Assembly: GCA_964036155.1 (NCBI GenBank)
Contig: OZ038423.1
Span: 63,007,249 to 63,071,248, forward strand
DNA from: Diploscapter coronatus
Taxonomy: Eukaryota; Nematoda; Chromadorea; Rhabditida; Rhabditidae
DNA: 64,000 bases
Direction: 5' to 3'
A program made the translations under genes and the position numbers. Positions 53,901-64,000 of this stretch are shown piece by piece (positions within the stretch are counted from its first letter, which is position 1; each line of letters begins with the position of its first letter). The notes beneath the pieces were generated by a model. It was not told the origin of the DNA. It saw only the letters and a program-made list of their open reading frames with translations, and ran no database searches.

Positions 53901-55359
53901 TCAAAAATTCATATCTTCCTATATTTCTAACAAAATTTCATGATTATTTTTTTATTTTGTAGATCTTGTCGAGGAGATTATGAGAAAAATAAAAATTTAA
54001 TTTTAAAAAATATTTTTGTCGGTAAACACTTACCCGACGATACCCTATACACCCGTACTGGGTTTACGCGTAAATGACGTCGGAAAAATCTGTCCTTCCA
54101 GTATGTTGCGTAGAATGACATGCTGAACAACTTTCGTCGTTGGACCAACCCTGGATTCATTACCGTTAGGGCTCTAGAATTTTTTGAAGTTCGACGGCCA
54201 AATTCAGCATAATGCTTTTTTAGTAAAAATTTTCAAAAATTTATAACTCCCTGTGTGTGCATATTCTAAAATAACTTCTGGAACAAAAGTTGTTCATCAT
54301 GTCCATCTGCACAACATATCGAAAGGACAATTTTTTCCAACGTCATTTACGCGTATAGGTAGTACGGGTATATGGGGTATCTTAGAGTAACTTTTTCTTA
54401 CCAAAAATATTATCCTAAAATTTTATTTTTATTCTTACCTTATTCTCCTACTCAAGATCTACACAATAAAAAAATAATCATGAAATTTTGTTAGAAATAT
54501 AGGAAGATATGAATTTTTGAAATTTACTGTCCAAACGACACTTTGCAATAATTGGTCGTTGAACTTCAAAAAATTCTGGAGCCCTAACGGTAATGAATCC
54601 GAGGTCAGTCCTGAAATAAAAGTTGTTCGTCGTGTCATTCTGCACAACATACTAGAAGGGCAGATTTTTCGGACGTCATTTACGCGTAAACCCAGGACAT
54701 TATGAAAAGTCCGCAATTAAAACGCGAAAAACGCGCATTTCTGCATAAATTGGTATTCAAAAATTCTTATTTTTTTACCTGATAATCTAGAGACCAAATG
54801 CTGTCGAATAAAAAAAGAGTCATCCAATTTGGTTCAGGAATAAGAAAGTTATGAATTTTTGAACATTTTTTTAGCTCCAAAAAATTTGCTTCCCCAAAAA
54901 CAGGTGGTTTTCTGGGTATGGGTAATCGGTATCGACCCAAGAGTTATACCAAACAAAACCCTAACGTACGGAGAGTACCATGAAAAAAACCGTACCCAAT
55001 TTGGGTGAAAAATAAAAAAATTATTCAAAAAATAAAATAGGGAGATAAACTTGAAACGCCCTGTATTATAGCCTAAATTTTATCAAAATTTCACTGCATT
55101 GATATCGAGAAAGTTGGAAATCGGTGAACAAGAATTTACAGGTGTTATGCATTATTTTCAAACTTTATGCGCCACAATATTTTTTTAAAACCTATGCACC
55201 TTTTAGCTCCCCTATCTGTTGAGGAAAGTGTTGCACTTTGTAGCTAACAGGTTCTTTCTGATTGGGTGTTGCCTTTTCCTCTTTGCTCCGTAGAAGATTC
55301 GGGAATAGAATGAGAATGTACAGGAGAATGATTATCATCGCGAGCAGGATGGAGGACAT
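38914..55359 (-). CDS. M1-family membrane aminopeptidase (APN-like)
   Basis: Zinc exopeptidase that removes N-terminal residues from peptides, anchored as a type II membrane protein. Twenty exons join in phase, among them 55359-55200, 52634-52493, 51492-51336, 51146-50989, 50711-50553, 50507-50396, 49913-49793, 42894-42849, 42795-42687, 42033-41917, 41866-41744, 41363-41049, 40866-40779, 40735-40600, 40529-40436, 40391-40302, 40243-40155, 40078-39947, 39585-39298, 39163-38914, giving about 961 residues. The first exon is a signal anchor ([19 protein letters not shown]). Family marks: [47 protein letters not shown] for GAMEN, zinc motif LGHEIGHMW, third ligand in NEGFA, and AYKK for the catalytic Tyr. 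The C-terminal helical domain is complete. The frame is open upstream of 55359 to 55686, so a longer cytoplasmic tail is possible. Intron 7 (49792-42895) encloses a plus-strand gene; intron 1 holds a palindromic element. Confidence 0.93.
43256..49728 (+). CDS. secreted serine hydrolase of the beta-lactamase/LACTB type with N-terminal tandem repeats, nested in an aminopeptidase intron
   Basis: Serine hydrolase of the class C beta-lactamase fold preceded by repeats of the bacterial tandem repeat (BTRD1) type. Exons: 43256-43433, 43770-43924, about 43991-44086, 44498-44621, 44700-44727, 44775-44797 or similar, 44914-45043, 45255-45356, 45477-45608, 45655-45758, 48594-48720, 48772-48870, 49067-49162, 49328-49433, 49506-49582, 49627-49728. 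The start has a hydrophobic, signal-like segment. Repeats show the pattern [16 protein letters not shown] ... [10 protein letters not shown] and [25 protein letters not shown]. Catalytic motifs follow: SVSK (SxxK), HTSGF (HLLEHTSG), YSN ([12 protein letters not shown]) and HLG in [12 protein letters not shown] in the place of KTG. The 45655-45758 to 48594 intron carries a repeat element. One donor at 49434 is GC. Junctions into about 43991 and around 44800 did not resolve cleanly in frame (see findings). Physiological substrate unknown; animal LACTB proteins are peptidase-like rather than antibiotic-hydrolysing. Confidence 0.8.
45770..48447. mobile_element. palindromic repeat element with TTAAGACGC ends, in the serine-hydrolase intron
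   Basis: The left arm from TTAAGACGCGTTCTTTG (45770) and the right arm ending GCGTCTTAA (48447) are reverse complements for at least 200 bases, including matching blocks such as GGTCCGCCCCC-like, CTTATATGGTGG and CGATTTGATACCCCT. Inside are further inverted blocks (around 46270-46400 and 47095-47160) and several near-repeats of AAAATCGATTTTATGCA. Bases 46856-46925 share the GGTATACCATGGACCCATA segment with the element at 1303-3488. No transposase motif is visible. TTAA occurs at both ends. It begins 11 bases after the splice donor and ends about 145 bases before the next exon, so the host gene stays intact. Confidence 0.8.
53024..55065. mobile_element. Tc1/mariner-like palindromic element in the aminopeptidase first intron
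   Basis: Outer ends read TACAGGGCGTTTCAAGTTT (53024) and its exact complement AAACTTGAAACGCCCTGTA (ending 55065). The inverted arms match for at least 390 bases. TA at both outer edges with CAGGG termini is typical of Tc1/mariner target duplications and ends. The interior carries a direct duplication. No transposase motif (DDE/D context) was found, so it is non-autonomous. It sits inside the 55200-to-52634 intron of the aminopeptidase gene. Confidence 0.85.
53570..54130. repeat. direct duplication inside the mariner-like element (332 base period)
   Basis: A block of about 230 bases containing GGTAAACACTTACCCGACG and GTATGTTGCGTAGAATGACATG occurs at about 53570-53800 and again at about 53900-54130, offset by 332 bases and almost identical. 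Both copies encode the same 50-plus residue minus-strand frame, which reflects the duplication and not a gene. Confidence 0.8.
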
Positions 55360-55686
55360 GCATACGGGACGGAAGCAATTGCGGTGTGCGTTCTGCTGCC
55401 GAATGTGGATGTGAACGAACTCGCGAGCTCGCTGAGGAAGGGGAATGGTGGCCGTGACTGAGGATGAGGGCTCCAGGAGAAAGGCGCCGTGGATGCGAGA
55501 GTGGGATGGGGAAGGAGTGGGGAATCGGACGGCAGGCAGCACTTTGGCCGGACTACCTCTGGCTATTGCAATTCTGCCGACTGCATGGCAAGCGCCATTG
55601 CGAGGCGAGGCCTGACATCTCTCTGCAGCCTTGGACTTGCCCTCCTCGATCAGGCACTCCTGCCCTGTTCCATCCCCTGCCAGCAT

Positions 55687-56999
55687 CTTTTCTCTATCCA
55701 GGAAGACTCCTTCAGTGTTTGCTCTTTGAGTTCTTGGAATCGTGCTGCAAGTTGTCAGTTCAACAAGAAAAACACAGCAAAAACGTGCAAATGAGGCATA
55801 GATTAGCGATCAAATAAATGAAGGGGAAATTGCAAAAGCAGGGTGGAAAGGAGGCAGCTGTCAAGAAAGGAAGGCAGTTCATGAACAGGAAGAGCCATAA
55901 TTGGAATGGAAATCGAGGGGTGTTAAGAATAGATTAATAATATCCGGCAGAAAATAGGGACAATCGCATGAAGACAAACTTAGAAATTGAAGCTGTATGG
56001 AGATAAATCTAATCTCCTTCAAAAATACATGCGAATTACGGTAGAATAGAAAATGGCCGAACCAAAAACTTGTGGGAAATAGGCAAAATGCGACCTTCCT
56101 CTAATCACTTGGAACACGTTTGGTCTTTCTCTGATCACATTCTCTTCATCAATACTGAATACTCTGGTTTCTCTTGGTCTTGTACGCATCAAAGTTTGAG
56201 AACATGAAAATGGGCGGGGCTAGGTTAAAACAAGAAAGAGCCGCTTTACGACTGCGAGACAGAATGATTGTTGAACTGCTGATGCAGACTTTGGAAGGAG
56301 TACTACTACCGTAAATGATGGACATGGAAGTGGGGCGAATGACGACGGAGAGGTTGGAAGGAATCAAGGATTGAGATAATGAGAAGCAGCAGTCAAGGGG
56401 GGTACTTTGCATTGCAACCAACTCAGGTTGAACCTAAACATTGCAAAACAAGAAACAAATCATACAATTGCAGAATGCTTAGTTAGGCTAGAGGCTGCAG
56501 CAGAAAAACTCATTTCTGCTGAATTCTATGCAGCGAAAAGCACATTACGAGAATACAGACCAAGAAGGCAGAAAATATGAACAACTCCTTTCTCTTCCGG
56601 ATATAAACAGACTAAGCATAAATGGAACAATTTGCATAATTATCGCTAGACTTATCATTCGTTAATGAGTATCACGTTGGTTTGGATTCCACTTCCATCT
56701 ACGCCGTCTACTACTCAGCATGTGCATTCATATTCTATGCAGATTTAAAATATAAATAAACATTGCGGAGTTGCGAACTTACAGGCCGAGAACTAACGGA
56801 AGATATTTGAAAACTAGAGTAAAATATGCGACGTTTGTCTGCAGAACGCTTCTTGCTAGTTTAATAGAAAAATGATGAAGTTCTATAAAATGAAAACGTA
56901 AATATTTTTTACTCAAAAGTAAACTTCTGCAAAGTAATGCTTAAAAATGTGGGGAACTCGATAGTTCCAATAATTACATCGTTTTGTTAGAATTTGCGG
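55687..56999. other. no gene recognised
   Basis: Upstream of the aminopeptidase first exon. A minus-strand frame at 56149-56421 is open for 90 codons but has no recognisable content and no in-phase partner. Likely promoter and 5' untranslated sequence of the aminopeptidase gene. Confidence 0.4.
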
Positions 57000-57256
57000 A
57001 TGGATGTGCTATTATTTTGTGCCACTTTTATATTGTATTTTTCTCTTTCATTCCTCGTATCTTCATTGCTTCTGCTAAGTGGTGAGTTCGTTTAATTTCA
57101 TATTTCCTTATTATGCAACAATTATAAATTGATGCATTTGTAATAAAGGAGATATCTATTGCAGGCAGAAAGGGACAGACCAACGGCAATGAAAGGCTTC
57201 CCCTCTTCTCTGACAAACAGCGCATGAAGATTAGTTTATTCACAATAACTTACTAA
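57000..57256 (+). CDS. possible small single-pass membrane or secreted peptide
   Basis: Two pieces, 57000-57081 and 57165-57256, join in phase over an 83 base GT-AG intron to give a 57-residue chain. Residues 1-27 are strongly hydrophobic (MDVLLFCATFILYFSLSFLV then SSLLLLS), followed by a polar basic tail (GRKGQTNGNERLPLFSDKQRMK). It could be a small membrane protein or the N-terminal exons of a longer gene. I do not recognise it and short frames like this can arise by chance, so confidence is low. Confidence 0.3.
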
Positions 57257-57791
57257 ACTGAATTATGGGCTTATTGGAATGTTAATCCAATATAGAGAAC
57301 TTCATATCAGGAAAATTATCAATTTCTGAAAGAGGTCTTGATGAAGATAAATGTGTAAATGCTCCATATAGGAGATAGATGACCTGGCTGATTTATTAGG
57401 TTATCTGATTGACCTTCGCTCGTAAATAAGCATCTCTTAAAAATAATATTATGGAAAAGTGAATTTTCTTTACAAAAGTTACTTTTACAATAGTATCTGA
57501 ATTTCCTGTCTGCCTTCACTCTTGATTGCACACTCGAATGCACACGCCAATCGACAATTTATTCACATTCAGACGATTAATAAACACTAATGAAAATAAA
57601 AAAGATGAAGATGAAAATGAAAATGAAAATGAACGATCGAAGGAGCCAAGTTTGAATTTGTTGAGTTGGCTTATTAATGGTATAAGTGAGGGAGGGAAAG
57701 AACCTGAGATGCGACAAAATGCGAAAGAAAATCAGCAGGGTTTGAACGATTCCATTAGCATTTCATAAAACGAAATGAGAAAGCTCTGCAT

Positions 57792-58064
57792 AGTTTATGT
57801 CAGTCGGTACCGACCAGTTAACTAATGGTAGTGGGGAAAACCCGACAGTCCCAGTGGGCTCATCTATCGGTAATTTTTGAGAAAAAAAGCCAATCGATAT
57901 CCTGTCAGTACTGGCAGATAATTAAAATATACAGCCAGTTAATCCTAACTGGATACCAATTGGTTTTTCTTAAAAATCACTAGTGATGAAAAACTCGCTG
58001 GTATTGTTGGATTTTTTCCATTACCATTGGTTAACTGATCAGTACAGACTGATATAAAATGTGT
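57792..58064. mobile_element. small foldback (MITE-like) element
   Basis: The left arm from about TTTATGTCAGTCGGTACCGA (57794) pairs with the right arm ending about 58062 (complement TTATATCAGTCTGTACTGA). The arms match imperfectly for about 120 bases each (CCAGTTAACTAATGGTAGTG against CAGTTAACCAATGGTAATG), leaving a short loop near 57916-57944. No coding content. It lies 65 bases beyond the NAA40 stop codon, likely in or near its 3' untranslated region. Confidence 0.65.
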
Positions 58065-58128
58065 AGAGAGAAGAGTACCAGTAATGTAAGAAGAATTACA
58101 TACTGCAGAAATCCCGTGGAAGGAAGAA

Positions 58129-59736
58129 TCAAATGACACGCTTTGAGAGAATCAAGTAGTCCAGGCCTGCGTTTTCGTCAGGACAAGACACCTAAATTAT
58201 TAGGAGTTTCATAAATCTGTCATGCCATAAAATTAAACTTCCATATAATTTTCAGAAGATTGGTTTTTCAAAGAACTATGATAACTTGTGATATTCATAT
58301 TCTGACATCAATAGCAGTGTTTAACGGAAATGAATGTCAAAAGAATATCATTCCGGAAATTAACTCGACTTCTCAAAAGAATGAAAATAGTTAAATTTCA
58401 AAACTCACATCACTGGTGTAATCGTTTTTGTGGAAGAATCCGAGACTTTTGTGATTGAAGCCGAACACGGTCGCCATCACTTTCTCCATTTCAGTGCTAA
58501 AGTAGGAGTAATAAAATAAAAGAAGAAGGCTCCACCTTTTAGCGAGTTTCTCGAGCGTCTGCAAGAGCATCGTGCCGATTCCTTTCTGCTGGTATGCCTC
58601 CTCCACTTGGATTTCATAGCTTCAAATATGAGCTTGTATAAAAAGGATTTAAAAATTAATGGAATGCTTTGTGCTAAAAAGTGATAATTTCCCCTTCAAA
58701 TAACAGCATGAAGTGTATAAAAGATGCTGATCAATGACGAGATATGATAGACTCACGCGATTGTTTTGATTTTGATTTCCCAAAATTAATTTTGTCGAAT
58801 CACTTATAAAAATGACATTTTTGAGCACGAAATATTTGAGGAGTAAGAATAAATTTAGATAAATTTTACCAGTAGACAACAGGCGAGGAGTGATCGACAT
58901 CGAATCTGTAGTGCGTGTAGCCGATCGCCTCGCCCTTCTCGTTCTTCGCCAACACATATCTTCAAACATCAAGTAGTCAAATCAAATGAAAGCTTCAGGA
59001 AATGTCGAAACCTGGAAGTGGTGGAAAACAACTCGGTCCGCTTGCTTTCTGGATCCCATCCCCACTGCGACTGCGAATAGCTGCAGAAAATAATAAATAA
59101 AGAGAAGTTCAAGAATCCCTTACAATTCGAACATATTGGCCCTGAACAATTCGAATATCCACAGACTCTGAGCGTCGGACAGGTGGGTGGCCCAGTGCGT
59201 CTCGAACGATATCACTTCTCTGCAGATTGAAATCTTGATTTTTATAGAATAATGGGGTATATTTCCTACGCAGAAATTGTGAAGCATACGTCTCTTAGTA
59301 TTGATTTTGGAAAAGAAATAATTTGCAAATGATGAACTATGAACTGCACATAAATCCATAATTGAGAGGTTATGTATCCATAGATTTAGCAGAACCCATT
59401 CTTCATAGAATAATTTTTTTTAGAAATTGACTAAAGTAAATTTTTGCAAAATTCAATAATTCATTTACTTACTTCTATTAATGAAGTTTATAATGCGATT
59501 TTTTGCATGGTAAATTCAAGAAGCACTTTCACTTTTCTTAATGAATTTTAAAGATTAAACCCGATAGAGGAGATCTGGCCAATTTAAAAGTAATAATTTC
59601 CCACAAAATTCTCGAGAACATACCCATCGTTGGTCTGTCGATTCTCGTGTCTGGGCAGGCAGTCGAGTTGCTCGATCGGATTCTTCATTTTGATGGCCTT
59701 TTTGACGACCTTCTTGTGCTGGTCTGCAGGGGCCAT
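58129..59736 (-). CDS. naa40: N-alpha-acetyltransferase 40 (NatD)
   Basis: NAA40 acetylates the N-terminal Ser of histones H4 and H2A. Seven exons join in phase: 59736-59624, 59219-59124, 59080-59012, 58959-58870, 58619-58536, 58496-58409, 58191-58129, giving 200 residues (human 237). Family marks: QSQWGWDPESKR (human SEWGWKDREKR), YTHYRFDVDH, VVYCYEIQVEEAYQQKGIG with the acetyl-CoA binding Q/RxxGxG loop, VMATVFGFNHKSLGFF, and C-terminal DYLILSKRV. The N-terminus is basic (KKVVKKAIKMKN) as in the human protein. Two acceptors are unusual TTTGAAG sites (before 58959 and 58619), yet phases fit perfectly. A longer reading frame starts at 59775 but an acceptor at 59755 argues for the Met at 59736. 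Confidence 0.93.
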
Positions 59737-60140
59737 TGTGCGAATATTCCTGAAAAGCAGTAATTCATTAGCCACTGCAAAAATGCGGGAAAATACGAGT
59801 TTACTGATTGGGAGATATACGCGTAAAACGCGCGTATGCTGCAGAGACAGGCAGTGTCGGTCGAGTGCAAGTTAAATGCAGCTGTCGCATCAAATCTCCA
59901 CTTTATTCCAGCGATAAAAATTCATAATTTCCATACAAATTACAATAAATTAAATTAGATGGGTCATGGCAACACTTCGAGGGTCATACAAATGAACGAG
60001 AAAAGGCACCGGACTGGGTACAGGAAAATGAATAGAGAATAGAGGGTAAAAGCCCTCGAATAGGATAGACTATAAATGCACACTTGGACCTAGAAATGAA
60101 TAGAACGAAATGGGTAAAATAAGTGAGATGCTAGGCCTGT
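59737..60140. other. NAA40 upstream and prolyl oligopeptidase 3' region
   Basis: Both neighbouring genes are on the minus strand; this interval holds the 5' end of NAA40 and the 3' untranslated region of the prolyl oligopeptidase. No coding feature is supported. Confidence 0.4.
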
Positions 60141-63100
60141 TTAGGGTCTCCAGATGAGTTTGAGTACACGCTGCAGGAAGGAGTAGATGTCGACCACCTG
60201 AAAGAACGAAGTCAATGGGAATACGTGAATATTGAAAGGGGAAAACAGGCTATTATGGGCAGTTGGCTTTACAGCCGAAAGAACGAACACTTTCAGCGAA
60301 GGAATGTAGCTTGATTGGTGGGGCACTGCCCGTAAACAACTGATCTCTCGAAGCGAGAGACCAATCCCTCCTAGCCTTAGCCTAAAGACCCCTTCCCCCG
60401 TTTCTCATCGATCTTCCCCTTTCGGTTGTTTGTAAACATGGGGCAAGTAAATAAAAACAGCAATCCTTTTTAAAAATTTAAACCTTCGGATGATTGAGCT
60501 GAAGTTTTCAATTTAAAAAAATAAATTTTAGTTTTTCTACTTTTGAAAGGAAAAGGTGAGACAAAGTGCATTTTTAACATTTAGAAAGGAAGAGCGAAGT
60601 CAAAATCGTTTTCTTTCGAATTTTCAAAGAATTAAATCTAGTTAGGAAAAAGCATTCTACCTCAATGATGAGTTTGGAAGTTGGCTTGCCAGCTCCGTGG
60701 CCTGCTTTGACTTCGATCCTGGCGAGGAGTGGATTGCGCTGCTGGGGATGCTGCTTGGCCTGCAAATGAGGACAATGAGTTTTATAAAATCAAGACAAAG
60801 ATTGACCTTTTCATAGAGCGCTGCCGTGTACTTCAGCGTGTGAGACGGCACAACTCGGTCATCGTGGTCAGCTGCAAACAAAAATTTTATCTTGTATAGA
60901 TTCAAGAATTTCTTAGGTTTTTAGTAGGGTTCATACATTTTTCAGGGAAATGGTGTTTGTAATGAAGGAAAGCTACAAGATCATTAAAAATGAATGATGA
61001 TGAACTGTGTGCATTTTTGATAAGTAGTTTTCTCACCAGACATGAGCAGAGTCGAGGGCCACTGTCCGTTCTCGGGGAATTGGATGTTGTGCAGAGGAGA
61101 GTACCTAAAAACCATTCATTGTCAAAGAAATTTCTTTTCAATTTTACATACTTGTAAATGTAGTGGAATTCCTCCTTGACGTCAGGATTGCCGAATTCAG
61201 GGCACCATGCGAAGCCGACTGTGAATTTGTGGAAGCGCAGCATGTCGAGCACGCTGAAATGAATCAAACGGCATTGCTGTAGAAAAACTTGCAGTTGTGT
61301 TGGCAAGAGATGTCTTCAAAGTGATGAACTAATTTCTCGGAAAACTTCTAGAGTTCATTCAACAAACTTTAAAAATCAGCAAGTTTTCTTGCTCATCAAC
61401 GATATATAGAAATTTAGAATTGTTTGAAATTTCCTGACAAATTAAAGATTTACCGTTTTACTTCATACTATCTTCGTGTAATTTTCAAATTTAGACAAAA
61501 AGAAAATCATACCCGACACGATTGATGACTGCGCCGAACAGCTCAGGACGCTGCTGCGAAACCGCTCCCATTAGCAGACCCCCGTTCGACCCGCCTTGAA
61601 TCGCCAGTCTGGGAAAAGAATTGATGAGTATTTATTATGAAATCTTTCCTCCTACTTTGAAGTGGAAGTGTATTTGTGCTTGATGAGGAATTCAGCCCCA
61701 GCGATGAAGTCGTCGAACACATTCTGCTTGTTGAACTTCATTCCGCCCTCGTGCCACTTCTCTCCATACTCCCTGAAATGGGGAAATCCATTAAACATAT
61801 ATTGAAAGCAAGAAAATCTTAGAATGTTCTTACTTTTAGAAATAGTGCTGTGTTCAAACGAAAGTGAAAAAATGGCATCAAAAATGAATATCTTTCAAAA
61901 GAAAAATAATGAAAGTACACATAGTAGTAAAATTTAGCATTATTAGTGAAAATTTCCTGAAATGCAACTCACGATCCTCCCCGAATGTTGGCAACAGCAA
62001 TGATGCTGCTGAAGTGCTTAATGAACATGAGTCTGGAGACCGAGAATGTGGGAGTGTTGGCGATGTTGAAACCACCATAGCCGTTCAGAATCACACCGTT
62101 CTCTCCATTCTTCTGCATGTCTGCCCGTGAAATTATGAACATCGGCACCTGAAATGAACGAAATTATATTTTTCTTGGTCTAATGAGTCTAGTAAACATG
62201 CAATCTGCATCGAAAGAAAAGATCCATTTGAGACACATTTTCATTCAATTTTTCTTCGTTCATGATTCCTCTCCAAACATAAAATCAGACAGGTCATAAT
62301 TAATTTTGAGAATTTCATGAAAAATCGATTACCTTAGTGCCATCTTTGCTCTCGTAGAAGACCTGCTCCTCCTTGAAATCCTTGGCATCCAGGCCTCTGA
62401 TGTTGATGCGACGAATTTCCTGCAAATTGATGATTTTTCGGAGAAAGGGGAAACTGAAATGCAACCTCAACATTGGGGGCATTCTTTGTGCCAGCGACAG
62501 TCTGGAAGTCGAGTCTGTAGAAAATGAAAGGCACCAGATGCGATTCGAAGCCGAAGAACAGCTCTGTCCTGTCGCGTTTGCCAGAAATGCCGGAAATAGT
62601 GCTAAACATGACGATTCATCGATATTTTGGAGAAATCTAGATGTTTGTTTTTTCCCTTGTCCAGAATCTATTAATTGGGTTATCGCAAGAAGAACGTAAA
62701 AAAAAACTTGTCATCAAAATAATTGCATACCCGATGCTGAGTGGGATCTGATAGAGTCGTTCTCCAGTGTGAAAGTCGTGTACGTAGAGCTGATCTTTCA
62801 CGTCCTCCAGGTAACAGACCATCATTTTGTCCTCGGCCACTGGCAGGATGAAGTCCAGCTTGGCACGGGGATTTTCAGGAATCATCTGAAGATTTTGTCT
62901 TCTCTTTTCACGATTATCCTTCGTCGTACGTTATTATTCTTTCATTTTTCATGTAAGAAGAAAGACTTGTAGACATTTCGTGTTTAGATTAAAACAGTTT
63001 ACCTCGATCCACTTGTCCTGTGGTTTGGAGATGTCGACTTTGACGAGTTTGAACATGGGAGCGTCTTTGTTCGTCTTGAAGATAAAGTGATGGCCGTCGT

Positions 63101-63567
63101 TCTCGATGAAGTCGTATTTGGCGTCCAACTTGTCGAACAGGGGAATCGGCTCGATTCTGCCCGTGATCTTGTTGTCCACTGCAGCCAGGTCGTAGTAGTA
63201 CAACTGAATTGTTGGTGTCGTTTCAAGAACACGTGAGTAAGGAATACCATGTTGTATGGGTCACACCCGCGAGAGACGTCGATGATCAGGTAACGGCCAT
63301 CGTGAGTTACTTCACCGCCCCTGAAAGCAACATATTTGGTTGAAGTAGAAAGAATGAGTTTTTTGATCACTCATTTTTATCCTTTTCATTAGTGCCGAAA
63401 TTCATCAGTTAGAAGTTTTCTGTGAAATGCACAAAATCTCACAGCATGTAGTCTGGCTGACCCCTCCTGTCGTACACGAGGACATCGTCCTTGCTGTCCG
63501 TGCCCAGTTTGTGGAAGTACAGCGAGTGAAATTCATGCTTCTCCACGCTCGTGCCCTCGGTTGCCGA
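60141..63567 (-). CDS. prep: prolyl oligopeptidase (N-terminal part not seen)
   Basis: Cytosolic serine peptidase of family S9A that cuts after Pro in short peptides. Exons joining in phase: 63567-63443, 63320-63248, 63203-63003, 62885-62731, 62601-62466, 62419-62333, 62148-61973, 61772-61656, 61608-61513, 61253-61152, 61104-61037, 60871-60807, 60759-60661, 60197-60141 (stop), giving 518 residues. Visible: beta-propeller blades ([21 protein letters not shown]), then the alpha/beta-hydrolase domain with [21 protein letters not shown], nucleophile GGSNGG, Asp in [14 protein letters not shown] and His in [11 protein letters not shown], all three catalytic residues intact. The normal protein has about 710 residues, so about 190 N-terminal residues, with the start codon, must lie in exons right of 63567. 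Only 161 bases separate that exon from the opposite-strand DHRS4 start. Confidence 0.93.
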
Positions 63568-63728
63568 CTGAAAGGGAAATTTTTAATTTTCTTTCCTGCT
63601 TTTCGTGGTTCAAAAATTAATTCGTTTCAGCCATGCAGAACTACATCGTAGCCTTGAAATCAAAGATAGCGATGGTTCGTTCTACTCGAATAATCAAAAT
63701 TTACTGCATTCAAGATTAGTTTCTGAAT

Positions 63729-64000
63729 ATGGCTCCTGTGAAATGTCGTCGTTTGGAAGGGAAAGTAGCTATTGTTACTGCAGCTACTAAAGGGTATGCT
63801 ATTCTTCTTTTCGAAATTTATAAGTCGTGTTTTTAGAATCGGCTTGGGAATCGCAGAAAGACTTTTGCAGGAGGGAGCTTCTGTTGTGATTGGGAGTCGA
63901 AGGAAAGAAAATGTTGATGAAGCTTTGCAGGTAATTTACGTTGTGAGAAGAAACAAATTTTCGCACTTACAGTACCTCCGCTCCAGAGTGAAAGATGCAA
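63729..64000 (+). CDS. dhrs-4: DHRS4-like short-chain dehydrogenase/reductase (first exons, cut by window end)
   Basis: NADP(H)-dependent carbonyl/retinal reductase family. Exons 63729-63793 and 63837-63930, then one from 63973 running off the window, all in phase. Visible residues: MAPVKCRRLEGKVAIVTAAT, then KGIGLGIAERLLQEGA, VVIGSRRKENVDEALQ, and YLRSRVKDA. The dinucleotide-binding TAATKGIGLGI fits TGxxxGxG with Ala for the first Gly; SRRKENVDEA matches the SRKQQNVDQA of DHRS4. Catalytic Tyr and Lys lie beyond the window. The gene starts on the strand opposite to prolyl oligopeptidase and probably lies in one of its introns. Confidence 0.85.

Noticed and set aside
53646..54160. Two identical 60-codon minus-strand frames
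   Set aside because: Result of the direct duplication inside the mariner-like element, not a gene family.
55464..55817. Plus-strand frames of 117 and 101 codons
   Set aside because: Antisense shadow of the GC-rich aminopeptidase first-exon region; no domain and no splicing partners.
57526..57768. 80-codon plus-strand frame with an Asn/Glu repeat
   Set aside because: Driven by a GAAAAT microsatellite; did not join in phase to the small membrane ORF upstream.

Overview
This is nuclear DNA from an animal. Genes are split by many, mostly short (about 45 to 700 base) introns with T-rich 3' ends. The window holds animal-specific or animal-typical genes (neurexin, SLC2-type transporter, CDKL kinase, NAA40), and no operon-like bacterial organisation, tRNA, rRNA or CRISPR array was seen. 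AT-rich sequence, compact introns and the gene set fit a small-bodied invertebrate (nematode-like or another compact-genome lineage); I cannot fix the phylum. Exon models were built by hand by matching splice sites, reading phase and remembered protein families, so boundaries may be off by a few bases.

Layout. 1-5105 (-): N-terminal part of a neurexin-like adhesion receptor, running off the left edge, with a 2.2 kb palindromic repeat element in one intron. 5106-12461: long stretch without a recognisable gene. 12462-15633 (+): 12-TM SLC2-type transporter. 16780-20661 (-): 514-residue protein that may be a divergent Maelstrom (piRNA pathway) protein. 21596-22808 (+): TAP26/CCDC59. 23402-24396 (+): unknown Lys- then Thr-rich protein. 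24558-25015 (+): small secreted protein. 25597-29805 (+): translation termination factor eRF3. 30576-31161 (+): ETFRF1/LYRM5. 31709-33941 (-): CDKL kinase, with possible in-frame upstream exons at 35111-37010. 37156-38183 (+): C-terminal half of a divergent actin. 38914-55359 (-): M1 aminopeptidase whose 6.9 kb intron encloses a complete opposite-strand serine hydrolase (beta-lactamase-like) gene (43256-49728). That gene carries a 2.7 kb palindromic element in its own intron. Another aminopeptidase intron holds a 2.0 kb Tc1/mariner-like palindromic element. 58129-59736 (-): NAA40 histone N-acetyltransferase. 60141-63567 (-): prolyl oligopeptidase, N-terminus not found. 63729-64000 (+): start of a DHRS4-like short-chain dehydrogenase, probably inside the prolyl oligopeptidase gene.

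The genes do not form one pathway; most are housekeeping or signalling genes packed on both strands. The notable features are nested genes, large inverted-repeat elements confined to introns, candidate GC-AG introns and AAG acceptors, the possible Maelstrom homologue with an E...CxxH...C signature, and an orphan half-actin.
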